Positions 35,737 to 47,308 of a DNA stretch of 64,000 bases are shown here, in pieces. Numbering within the stretch: the stretch's first letter is position 1; each line of letters starts with the position of its first letter. The position numbers and the translations under genes are program-made. The notes beneath the pieces were generated by a model. It did not search any database and was not told where the DNA came from. It saw only the letters and a list, made by a program, of their open reading frames with translations. The DNA comes from Caenorhabditis elegans (taxonomy: Eukaryota > Nematoda > Chromadorea > Rhabditida > Rhabditidae), in NCBI RefSeq assembly GCF_000002985.6, contig NC_003282.8, positions 9,424,001 to 9,488,000 on the forward strand. Direction: 5' to 3'.

Positions 35737-38700
35737 ATGCCTCTCCGACTTGATGTAAAAAGAAAGCTTCTGGCTCGTTCGGACCGCGTGAAATGTGTCG
35801 ACTTGCATCCAGTCGAAACATGGCTTCTAGCTGCTCTTTACAATGGAAATGTTCACATCTGGAATTACGAAACACAAACGCTTGTAAAGTCATTTGAAGT
35901 AAGCTTTTTTTCAAATTTATGTGCAAACTTCATGAAATTACGAAATAACTGAATCTAAATTTTGCAGGTGTGTGACGTACCAGTTCGTGCAGCGAAGTTC
36001 GTTCCAAGAAAGAGCTGGGTTGTCACGGGATCTGACGATATGCATATTAGAGTTTTCAACTACAACACATTGGAACGAGTTCATCAATTCGAAGCACATT
36101 CTGATTATCTCCGATCGCTCGTTGTTCATCCAACACTTCCCTACGTCATTTCATCATCCGACGACATGCTTGTTAAAATGTGGGATTGGGATAACAAATG
36201 GGCAATGAAACAGTCATTCGAAGGGCATACTCATTATGTCATGCAGATTGCCATCAATCCAAAAGATAATAACACTTTTGCAACTGCTTCTCTTGACAAA
36301 ACTGTCAAAGTATGGCAGTTCGGATCGAATGTTCCGAATTTCACTTTGGAAGGACACGAGAAAGGAGTCAACTGTGTCGATTACTATCATGGTGGAGAGA
36401 AACCATACATTATTTCTGGAGCTGATGACCATCTGGTCAAGATTTGGGATTACCAAGTAAGTTTTTTTTCTCTTTGCATTCATCCAAAATGATATTTTCA
36501 GAATAAAACGTGTGTGCAAACGCTCGATGGACATGCGCAAAATGTGTCTTCAGTTTGTTTCCACCCAGAACTGCCATTGATAATCACAGGATCCGAAGAC
36601 TCCACTGTTAGATTGTGGCATGCAAACACCTACAGGCAAGAACATTAAAGTACGATTTCCACAACAACAATTTAAAATTTTTAGACTGGAAACAACCTTG
36701 AATTATGGGTTGGAACGTGTTTGGTGCATCCAAGCTCAAAAAGGAGCCAACACTATTGCCATCGGATACGACGAAGGTTCCGTCACGTTGAAATTAGGCC
36801 GAGAAGAACCAGCAGTCAGTATGGATTCGTCTGGAAAGATTTTGTGGGCAAAGCACTCCGAAATTCAGCAAGCTAACCTGAAGACAATCTCAACTGAAGA
36901 GTCGGAAGCCATTCAAGGTTTGGAAAACTTTCATTCGACTTTTGTATAGTTCGGCACATGTTTTCTGAAAGTATTAAAAAAAGAGAAATTGTGTTCATTT
37001 ATTATCACTCTAAGACAGTTCATTTACAGATGGAGAACGTCTGCCGCTTTCTGTAAAAGATCTCGGATCTTCTGAAATCTATCCACAAACCCTTGCTCAT
37101 TCATCTAATGGACGTTTTGTTGTCGCTTGTGGTGACGGAGAATACATTGTTTATACTGCAATGGCTCTCAGAAACAAGGATTTCGGACAAGGACTCGAGT
37201 TTGTCTGGGCTGTTGATCCAAATATGTTTGCTGTCCGTGAATCTGCCACCAATGTGAAGATAAAGAAGAACTTCAAGGATCACAAGTCAATTCGTTCAGA
37301 TATGGTACTTGAGGGAATTTCTGGTGGACCACTTCTTGCCTTGAGGTTTTTGAACTCTTATCAATTGACTTTTATTTAATTTTTTGTTTCAGATCGAACA
37401 ACTCTTTGTGCTTCTTTGATTGGGAATCAGCCGTTCTTGTTCGTCGTATCGAAATTACTTCCAAGAGCATCTATTGGAGTGACAACGGAGAGATGGTCGC
37501 AATTTGTGGAGATGATTCATTCTACGTTCTCAAGTACAGTGCTGAAGCAGTTGCCAATGCAACAGAAGTGACCGAAGACGGTATTGAAGACGCGTTTGAG
37601 GTTATTGGAGAACAGGCAGAAGCTGTGAAGACGGGATTCTGGATCGGGGACTGCTTTATTTTCACCACTGCACTCAATAGAATCAACTATTATGTCGGTG
37701 GAGAAATTGTCACTATTGCTCATGTTGATAGACCACTTTATTTGGTGAGATTTTAAAACATGCGTTGTTCTTATCATTTTTAAAACTTAAATATTTTAGT
37801 TGGGATACATGGCTAAGGAATCTCGAGTCTATGCCGTCGATAAGGATCTCAACGTGATCTCATACAAACTTCTTCTATCTGTTCTTGAATATCAAACTGC
37901 TGTAATGCGCCGTGACTTCGATACTGCTGACAAGGTACTTACTACAATTCCAAAAGAGCAGAGAACTCGTGTTGCTCATTTCCTCGAAAAGCAAGGATTC
38001 AAGAAGCAGGCTCTTGCGGTCTCTCAAGACCCTGATCACAAGTAAGACAATTTTCAGCTTTTCAGCAATAATTTTGGAACGTTTTCAGATTCGATCTCTC
38101 GGTAGCTCTTGGAGATTTGAAGACTGCCTACGATTTGGCACTGCAAAGCGATTCAGAAGAGAAATGGAAGGCTCTCAGCAACGCCGCCACTCTTAAGTCG
38201 GAACTTCTTCTTGCTGGTGAATGTCTTGGAAGAGCTCGCGATTTCGGAGGTCTAATGCTTCTTGCAACGTGTGCCGGATCAGCTCCTCTTCTTCAGAAAC
38301 TTGCGGATGACTCTGCTGCTGCCGAAAGCCACAATATCAGCTTCCTCAGTAGTTTGCTTCTTGGAGATATTGATGCTTGTCTAGACAAACTTATTTCGAC
38401 TGGTCGCCTCCCAGAAGCAGCGTTCCTTGCTCGAACACATGCGCCGTCTCGAGTTTCATCTATTCTTGAATTGTGGAAAGCCAAGGCTTCGGGACACAGC
38501 GAAAAGAGTAGCAGAAAGATTGGAGAATCTCTTGCCGATCCAGTGAAGTATGAAAACTTGTTCCCTGGATTTACCCAATCACTGAAAGCAGAATCTTTCG
38601 TTCGTGAGATCTCCAAGATTCCAGTCCCAGCATCCGTTCGAGTGCCATCAGCTGCTACCCGGAATATTCAAGAGGAATTGGATGAAGCTGTTGCTTCGGG

Positions 38701-39307
38701 AGCAGTTTCTTTTACTGATGATGGCCAAGCAGTACTTAAGAATGCCCCAAGACAAACCGAGACACAATTGAAAGCTCCACCTCCTCCATCAGTTGCACGT
38801 CAACCCTCGCCTGTACGCCAGCCATCCCCTATTCGTGAGCCATCACCGATCCGCGAACCTGAACCTGAAGAAGAGGAAGAACAGGAAGAATTCGATGATG
38901 ATCAGCAAGAGGTGCATGTTCCAGCTGTACGTTTTGAACAGTTTTTTATTCATATGGAATTTGACTATTCGTTGCTAGAATCACCAATTTATTTTCAGAA
39001 TCAAGAAAGTGCCGATGCTCATGGAACATCTAAAACTCCTGATGTTGTTCTTGAGACAAGCCGGCCTGATATTGTCCCACCACGGGGGTCCGCCGCTCCA
39101 GATTTGGTTTCCGCGTCTTCACAACAATCTGCTCAAGATGTAAGTATTTATTTATAAATGTTTTGAAAATTATATAAACTGCGAAAATTCAATCAATTAA
39201 TCCAATTACAGTTCCAAGATGATACGCAATGGTCAGATGAAGATTTTGGAGATGCTGAAAATGGAGACCTGAATATGGACGATCTAAATTTAGACGAGGA
39301 AGATTGA
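35737..39307 (+). CDS. copb-2: Coatomer subunit beta' (beta'-COP)
   Basis: Ten exons give 1000 aa: 35737-35898, 35968-36456, 36502-36635, 36685-36917, 37030-37345, 37393-37744, 37800-38041, 38089-38926, 38999-39139, 39212-39307. The N-terminus carries WD40 repeats ([69 protein letters not shown]), forming the propeller that binds dilysine retrieval signals. A coatomer WD-associated helical region follows ([20 protein letters not shown]), then a Pro-rich segment ([20 protein letters not shown]) and an acidic end. It is part of the COPI coat for Golgi-to-ER and intra-Golgi traffic. Intron 3 (36636-36684) uses a GC donor; the frame (TYR|LETTL) requires it. The start follows a TTTCAG acceptor by 6 nt. 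Recognised as F38E11.5. Confidence 0.96.
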
Positions 39308-40127
39308 CTGGTAGTCGATCGATCTGCCCAACAAGATCAGAAAGACTGAGTATCAGTGTTATTTTTTTGTGTATGTAATTTAAGCCCCCCCCCCCCCCCC
39401 TCCCGTCCTATCAATGTCCCCATTCCATCCGTAATTTCATGCACAATTTTTTGACGAATGATTCAGAGCAGATCGATCGATAGATAATTATTTTATTTTT
39501 CATGTTTCACCCCAAAAAGAGGTTTTTTTCTAACCCATCTGGTGTCGGTCACTCTCTAACATTCTTTGGGAAATTGTTAATTAGTATTATGGGAATGTGA
39601 TAATGTTTTTCTTATCAAATAATTATGTAATTTATAGTGTTTTTGGCGCACTCGTCTTTTTTTGTGATTTTTATTTCTACTGGTCACTCCTGTCGTAAGC
39701 TCCCTTTGCCAACTATCCACCCAATTCATCCCTCCCCGTTTTCATATTTCTGCCTTCAAAATCACATAACTTATTGAATTTTTATGTTTATCGCCCTTTC
39801 TGATTTATAAGTAAACACTAAGTTATTTCCAGCTTTTTTGTGCGGTGTTTTTTGTATTCTAGGGGTTTTCTTCGAAGTTTTGTTCTATGGCTTTTTCCAC
39901 TTCTACTATCATCCTCCCCAAAACTTTCGTGTTAACGAAAAAATGATGTAATGAGAGTTTTATTGATTGAAATGATTTTTTTTTCTTTTAACCGTGTTTG
40001 AATAAACGGAACAGAAAGTGTATGTGTGGCTGATCAGGAACAATTTGTAGATATTTATGTCTACACAAGTGATAATCAAAAGGCACTTCAAAAAAGGAGC
40101 AAAATGATAAGAGGCGTCGAGCCGATT
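39308..40127. other. Convergent 3' flanks of copb-2 and the adenylate-kinase-like gene
   Basis: Mostly untranslated/intergenic sequence. A run of 16 C residues lies at 39385-39400, about 80 bp past the copb-2 stop. AATAAACG at about 40001 may be a poly(A) signal for copb-2. No coding evidence. Confidence 0.5.
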
Positions 40128-40130
40128 TCA

Positions 40131-40313
40131 ATACGGAAAAAGCGTATTCGGCGACAATCCGATACGATTTTTGGCACGGAATCCCATTTGACGAGGTTGA
40201 GCCGAAACTGAACGAGCTTCTCTTTCCATTGGTGGCTCTTCAGTATGTCTTGAAATTCGTTCGGAAGATTCGCTTCGCCGCTTGTTTAATGTTTCCGACT
40301 CGACGCCACCCCG
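40131..40313 (-). other. Candidate stop-codon readthrough extension
   Basis: The UGA at 40314-40316 is followed by C, a leaky context, and then by 61 sense codons in the same frame ending at UGA 40128-40130. The translation (RGGVESETLNKRRSESSERI, ... RQMGFRAKNRIGLSPNTLFP) is rich in charged residues, Ser and Pro. It has worm-like codon use and far higher GC than ordinary 3' UTR here. No splice acceptor that would skip the UGA and keep frame is convincing. Either readthrough produces a longer isoform (478 aa) or the UGA is a recent truncation. Confidence 0.55.
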
Positions 40314-43300
40314 TCAACTGTCTCGTGGTTGGCTTTGTTCTTTCTGAAATGATCATGATACTATAACAATATGATATAACATGTCGAAATTTTGTGAGAT
40401 TTCTTTAAATAACCTAGTTTTTCAGTTCTCATAAATGTTTATTTTTGAATCTACACATTTCACATTTCCTTGATTTTTTACGATCCATCACTCATACGAA
40501 AACATGTGATTAATTTTGTCCCGCTTTCTCAAGGGGACTCCAAAAATTGTATATAATACTCAATGTATGCTCCTTTGCACGGAAATCTTTAGTAAAAGGC
40601 GAAAGATTTTCACGGTTAAATGCAGAGGAACCAGAGTTGAAGTGTTAGCTCTCCTCTTGAATTAGAATGAATACATGTGCGGACATTCTGCGGGTTTCGC
40701 CAACGGTTGTATTACCTATGGAGAAGGGACGGGACAGGCACCATAAAGTGGGAAACAATACTCACTTGTTTAAGATATAGAAGAGATATATTTTGAGCAA
40801 AACTTGTTGGAAATGGTTCAAAGAATAGAAATAATTGACGAGACGATGAAATACAATTGACTGCAATTCGAGTTCTGAAATAAAATTATAATAATTAGGG
40901 TATTGGATATCATGAGATTAACCTCATTTTCGGAGGTTTGTCGTGTTGCTTATTTTTGATAAATTCATCCAGATAAACCTCTTTCTTCTTTTCCATAAAA
41001 TTAATCCGTTTGAACTTCTGCAACTTGAAATTAAAATTATTTATATATTTTTTGAAATTAAAAATGAAACCTCCGCATCTTGATTCTTGAAACTTGGAAC
41101 CACTACCAAAAAGTTATCATCATGGCGGTTATGGCTTGCAATATACCGGTATACAGCTGAGATCTGAGCAGTCTAAAAAATTAAAAAAGGTTTATGGTTC
41201 AGTTGAAAATTTAATTTGGAAACTCACCAAATTGTCACTTGCTCTACCCAATTCTCCAGCATTCACTAACTTCAACTTGTAATATGTTAGATCAATGTCA
41301 TCGTGTGCTGTTTCTGAAAAAAACATTATTGAGAATCATTTTAAAACAGAAATATAATTACCAGTAGTGAAACAAATAATGTGATCATCTTTCCTTGTCA
41401 TTGTAAATCCAAGTTTTAATAACGTCTCTCTCGTGGTGTTTACAAGATTTGGAACGGCTTCTGCTGTTAATGACATTGATACAACTCGACTAGATTTACG
41501 AAAATATTGAAGAAATGGTTCGGCACATGTATGATATTCAGCTATTCTTTTCTGGAAATTTATATTTTGAGAAGAATTAATCACACGAGACACATAGATT
41601 AATCTGATAGTTTTTAAACTAAATGAAAATAACAGAATATTAATATTAAAACAAATTAATAAAGTGACTTACTTCTAATTTACCCCTATCAATATCATCG
41701 GCTCCTCTCATCATTTGATTCAATTCCGGATTTATTCTTTTGCTGTCTTCGTCTTTTCCTACAAAATTAATTGGTTTAATTAATCAATAAATTATAAACT
41801 GATAAATGAAATTTGGTGTCTATGGTATTTTGAAACAATTAACTTATGTAATCACAAAAACCAAAAACGTAAGTTTTGAAAAAAAATAACTATAATATTT
41901 CAACTTTCATGAGTTAGGGCATACAAATCAGACGATTTTATACCATGTCTAGTTTGGTCAGGTTTTCCAGCAAAACCATACCGTGTTAATTTTTTAATAT
42001 AGTTAGTTATGAATTTACCATTAGCTTCTCCATTTAATTTTGTTAAAGCCTGTTCATCCTTCACCGTAACATCGATAGCAAATGAAATCGGGTGCTGAAA
42101 TTCAAAATACTTTTAATTATTTTTTAATGTTTATTTTTTACCTTCATTTCAAATTGATTCAATTGGCGATCATGTGATCTTGCTCGATATTCTTCCGCTT
42201 TTAAAATAGATGATACTGCCGGAACAATGTCTGAAATTCAATTATTTTCTGAAACGCGTTTTGTCATCAAAACGGAAATTAAAGTTTCTATGTTTATTTT
42301 TGTAATTTCCAAATTTTAAAATTTCGAATATTTGAACTCAGCTTACCAACTACAAATCTCTGATTCATTGTCATTTTAATTCGACTTGATATCATTTCCA
42401 GAACCCAATCGATTGACAACATTCCTTCGTCGTTCTGAAAATTAACTCCATTCGTGGGAAATTTAATAAAAACGCATTTGAAAATTCATATAATTTTTTT
42501 CGGAGTTAGAATCTTCTAATTTTAGGAACAAAAAGCTCTTTACATTTTTCGAGAGAACAGTCATCCTTAAATTTTAAAATTTAAACATTTGCCGTGAAAC
42601 AGTAATAATTTTCTGGATTAAAAAATACCCTCAATGCATCCTGAATATCTTTGATTTGAGTTCCCGAACCGCTCAACCTTGATGGAAAGTATTGAAAAAC
42701 GATATCCTCGACAGAAATCGAAGTGAAATTGAATGAACTCGTCAATTCTTCTATGATTGATCCCTTTTGAGATGCTGGCCCGCCTTAAAAATTATTTTGT
42801 TTCAATGTGTTTTGATAGTAAATTGAGATTATGAGACTTCCGGTAGAAAATCAAATTAGGAAAATTATGATGAAAAAATAGTTTTTGAACTTTGATTATA
42901 TGGGTTTGGAAAATTTGAAATTTTGGGCTTTGTCTGCTACTATTCGGAACTTCTGACAGGAACTTTCTGACAGTGAGTTTATTAAAATAAGTCAAACTAT
43001 GCAAATATAGAAAACATCAAAAATATATTTTTGTAATTGAATACTTTTATGGAAACACTTTTATGGAAACAAATCTGACCAAGTAAATGTCAGAAGTAGC
43101 GATTATTTTCTACTTGTGCTTGACTACTGTACTTTGTTAGCTTATACATTCATCTTAAATATATCAGTGGGTTTTGAATACATAATTATAAAAAAGTAAC
43201 AACACATTTCTACTAGTTGACATATATGAGCTGCCAAAGTTAGACAATGAGATGCAATACTATTAGAGGAAATACTGTAAATTACCGTTAATTCAATATT

Positions 43301-43483
43301 GACAGTTTTTAAAGTAATGAATTTCTGAAACGACTTACCAAAAATGAAGACAATCGCAATTGGATTTTTCTGTAAATGATGTCTTATTGCCGATCCAACA
43401 TCCACTGGAATTGGTGCTGGTGGTCGAAAGAGCACCGAATGAGCATCCTGAGGAAAGTCGGCTTTTGATGGATGACAGCCCAT
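40314..43483 (-). CDS. Degenerate adenylate-kinase-like protein
   Basis: Twelve exons in continuous phase give 416 aa to the first stop: 43339-43483, 42629-42783, 42347-42434, 42142-42230, 42019-42094, 41673-41758, 41362-41551, 41228-41313, 41071-41172, 40923-41017, 40766-40874, 40314-40343. Residues ~45-60 (IVFIFGGPASQKGS) align with the adenylate-kinase P-loop GGPGSGKGT, but the lysine-adjacent glycines are altered. DALRNDEGMLSIDW stands where AK has its NMP region. The stretch RINPELNQMMRGADDIDRGK...RIAEYHTCAEPFLQYF matches the AK lid/C-terminal helix. The remaining ~190 residues are unrecognised. Start is the ATG in an exon that follows a TTTTTCAG acceptor (exon to 43518); an upstream exon cannot be excluded. 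Catalytic activity is doubtful. The frame stays open past the stop (separate entry). Confidence 0.8.
40516..40638 (-). ncRNA. U5 spliceosomal snRNA, second copy
   Basis: On the minus strand this reads AACTCTGGTTCCTCTGC with the same loop I, Sm site (AATTTTTGG) and 3' hairpin as the copy at 20642. The two are identical over 125 bp (40514-40638). It lies within the last intron (40344-40765) of the adenylate-kinase-like gene, on the same strand, with its own upstream element, so it is probably transcribed independently. Confidence 0.95.
40674..40701 (-). promoter_or_regulatory. Proximal sequence element of the second U5 gene
   Basis: On the minus strand, GGCGAAACCCGCAGAATGTC followed by CGCACAT, 36-63 bp upstream of the U5 start. 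The match to the element of the other copy at the same distance, within otherwise diverged flanks, supports function. Confidence 0.75.
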
Positions 43484-45995
43484 CCATACAATGCCTTTTG
43501 TTTGAAATACTTGAAATGCTGAAAAATGAGACTAAAATGAGTATAAAGGCGGAAAATGGTGTGTTTTTCACAAAATGAAAAGGATGGATTCAAAGTGATT
43601 GGATTTGGATGGGAAATGAGTGGTTTCCGGTTTTTGGAAAATGAATACGTCAATCGAAAAGTTGGATGAAATATCAGAAACTTTTCGGAATTAGGGAAAT
43701 ATTAAGAGAAGACGATTCGAGCCGGATATGATAAAAAAAGTGAGTTAAATAGAAATATAGTATGATCTTAAACGTCATAGTTCAAATTGATCTGTTTTAA
43801 AGACACAAAGGCCAAACCCAAGGTTTCAGAGTTTAGTTTACGGAAAGAATTTTGAATCTTGTAGAACATGAACTAGGTTATCCTGCGCACACAAAAATGT
43901 GAAAAGTAATTCACAGTTTTGGCACATCAATTTTGTTTGCAATTAAAACAATAACTGAAAGAAATAGAACTGATGATTAAATGAAATTACTCTTCGTATT
44001 TATACAATTTTTCTTGGCCGAAATGCGTAAGAAATTGAAATGATCATCCAAAGGTTTGCCTAATAAGAGAAAAATGCGTGTTTTATTGAAGCCCAAAAGT
44101 TGTGGATCCATGTCATACATTGATGCATTAAATTGAAGGTGGCAATGGAAAATTCATTTTTATTTATTTTCATTTATAGTTTGCGGTTAGCTATATTTCC
44201 TGTTATACAATTTCTGAAACGGTAACTAATTTTTATTCTTGTCACAAAACGTTTTAGTTTCTTCTCAAAACACTTAACTTTTAGAGTATTGAGAATGTTT
44301 CAGCTTGATTCGGATTGTACTCTATTTTTTGTGGACACAAAAATTAAAATCCTAAAATTGCTTTTAGAAAAATAAATAAATGAAAAATTTCAAAAATCCT
44401 GGTGGTAATGGTAAAGCAAAGTGTCAATGGTTAAAATGACCAAAAAATTTTCATTTTTAGATTTTCAAACTAGGTAAAATTTCGGAAAATATCCAAAAAT
44501 TCGGAACAATTAGACTTTTTGAGTAATTACGAGTGCTGAAGGTTTAAAGTTCGAATCCCTATGATTTTTGAATCCTATTAATTAATACATTTTAAACTGT
44601 AAATTTAGCCACTCTAGGAGTGATGTTAAACTTTTTTCCATTTGTGTAACTGAATTCTATTTTAAAAAACAATTTCTAAAGTTCCAAAATTCTCAAAAAT
44701 AAGACCCTTTCGCTTAGAATAGAATGCTATGAAGATACGCTAGGATTAAAAGACTTAAAAAACCGTGATGTTTGAAAATATTTGTGTTAGTAAGCTTGCA
44801 GATGTTAAAAGTAAGTATTACATATTGGATCTCATTTATGCAATATTCAGAGGTTTGGCTATGGGGATTCATTCTTCTAATTGTCACCTCGATGACGATG
44901 CATTTGGGGAATAAGGTTTCTTTCCGCATACGTGTATTTTTAAATAAAAATTATTGAGAAATGCAAGTACATAAGCCATCACAGGAAATTAGATTTATGA
45001 GCTTTTTTGAGAAAAAAAAATTGTACCGACCATAAAAATTGGAAAATGTTTTGAAAAATGTTTTCAAACTGTCATAAATTTTTCTGATTTTTTGCTGAAA
45101 TTTATAAAATCTCTACAAAAAATGTATAAAATATTTCCTAAAACTTGTGTAAACGCTTTAATGGCCAAACAGTGTAACACAATGCATCTAATAGGGCGCA
45201 AATAAGACGGGACGGGCAAGGAAGAGGCACCCCCGGGACGCCCTGGTTTAATGGAATATTCAAATCTTCCTACATATATCTGCTCAAGCGAAGTTTCAAC
45301 AAAATAGTAAAACTAAACGAGTCACATTGGCCATTCAAAAATGAATAAGAATTAGTTGAATTGCAAGAAATAGCTTTTAATCTCTGTCACGTGTATGAAA
45401 AGAGATAATTAAGTGTCACAGAAAGTAAAGAAAAAAACTAAAGAGATCAAGAGCATAACAAAGAAAAAAGTGTAAACTTGAGAGGATTTGATCAGAAAAT
45501 GAGTGTGGTATCACACTCAAGTAAAGCCATACAAGGATTCTTCAGAGACGGAGTGAATTGACGTCACATACGGATTATCCACGATGCTATATCAATGCGA
45601 AGAAGAGACAGGAAATGAGAGGATATGCAGAGGGAAAAGATTCAAAAGTATACAAATCGTTGTTTCCAAATTAGGTTCACTTGAACCAAGTATTTATTCT
45701 TTCGACGTTTTTTTGAAGAGTATTGCCATTGGAGAAGTTTTTGAAGTTTTCTCTGTATTGCTGTAAATGTCATTATAAACGTTAAAAATGTTTTGAACAG
45801 TTATTGTCGTTCTTAAATTTGGAAGTCAACCAAAACAGTTGTTACGATACGGGTTTTTTTTAATTTGACAAATTACCAAAATTTTGACTCGAAGTTTAAA
45901 AAAATCTAGAGCATATAAGGGTGTTTAACTTTTCACCCATTTTCAAAACGTTTCGCAAAATCCCCACTAGCTTTGCTCCATCCTTGTGAAATTAT

Positions 45996-46403
45996 TAAAG
46001 GTGGAGTAGCGCCGGTGGCAAAAGTTGTAAAATCTACTCATATAGTACCAAAATGACCGGCTACCCTAATGAAACGTTTCAAAAAAAATTTGAAAATTTT
46101 TTATTTACTGTGAAAAAGTGATAGTTTTTGCCAATTATAATTTTGGAAGTCGACCAAAAAAACGTTTATCCTACATTTTTTATACTGTAATTGTTTTTTT
46201 AATTATTAGTATTAAAACATTCAAGGTAGGAACATGCGACATTGCTTTGGGTTTCCACAAAAGCTCATAGTTTTCAAAATTTTGGCAATTTGCATTATGA
46301 AAAATCTGAAATTTTTTGGAGTATTTCATTATGATATTAGGCAGTGTTGGATCATTATAAGTGTATTTAAACAAAATCCCCACTGGCGCTACTACACCTT
46401 CAA
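45996..46403. mobile_element. Palindromic MITE with GGTGGAGTAGCGCC / GGCGCTACTACACC ends
   Basis: The left end TTAAAGGTGGAGTAGCGCCG is the near-inverse of the right end CACTGGCGCTACTACACCTT. Inner parts also pair in part (CAAAATTTTGGCAATTTG-like stretches). About 405 bp with no coding capacity. TTAA at the left edge suggests a TTAA-targeting family. Related end fragments occur at about 18700 and 11416. Confidence 0.7.
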
Positions 46404-47270
46404 CAACTGTTTTTTTTAACTCCAAGATACATTTTTCTATTACCCTTTTCTGAGACCGACAAAATCTTCGACTAAAAATTTTAAAGATAATATAATAAAA
46501 TATGTGACCATTTTATTACAGTTTTCAAAAAAAAAACTCATTAAACGTTATTTATTTGATTTTTGATGTTTTAGTATTTACTTATTATTTTAAGAAACAA
46601 AAAGAAAGTCATGTTGCAATTAATAATTCCCAAAAATAGTTCACATCAGAGTACTATGAAAATAAACTAAAAGCTTTTTGGTTTCTCTATAGTAGACACA
46701 GGAAGTGGATCGACTCGTAAATAAGACTAGAGGTCCGGATTAGGAAACGGAGTAAGACTTATGGAAAGAGTGAATGAAGAAGGAAAAATATATGATAGAA
46801 AGAAATAATTAGTATTGAAATTTGGGAAATTGATAAAGATGATAATATAAGAAGAGAGAAAGAGCAGCGAAGCAAACTTTTGTGAGTACTCAAGCGTGCA
46901 TGATAAAAAGGAGATATTTCTCTAAAAATGCACGAAGAAATCAAGTTCAAAGAAGCTAACGAATTTGAAGATAAAAATTATTATTTCAAAGTAACAGTTT
47001 TGCATAAATCATCGTCAAGTGTTCTCCTTCAGTTAAAATAATCAAAAATATTTATTTTATTTTTTTTGAATGTTTATACCGTTGTAGAAATTTATAAAAA
47101 TAAGTAAACTCCCTTAATCTTACTTCTCTAAAAAAATCACAGTTAATACCGAATCCAAACAATGTTTAATAGAAAACTCGAAGGTTGTTTAAAAAATTAA
47201 GCAACGTTATCAACAAAATCAAAAATTATTCCTCATTTGTGATCAGTCTTGGCAAAGGCCCTCAGTCTTT

Positions 47271-47308
47271 CTTGTGATAAACTCTTGTGATAATTCATCT
47301 TGTGATAA
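47271..47308. repeat. Short tandem repeat CTTGTGATAA x3
   Basis: CTTGTGATAA occurs at 47271, 47284 and 47299, separated by 3-5 bp. Confidence 0.8.

Noticed and set aside
44530..44570. TTCGAATCC as a tRNA T-loop
   Set aside because: No acceptor, D-arm or anticodon stem could be formed around it.
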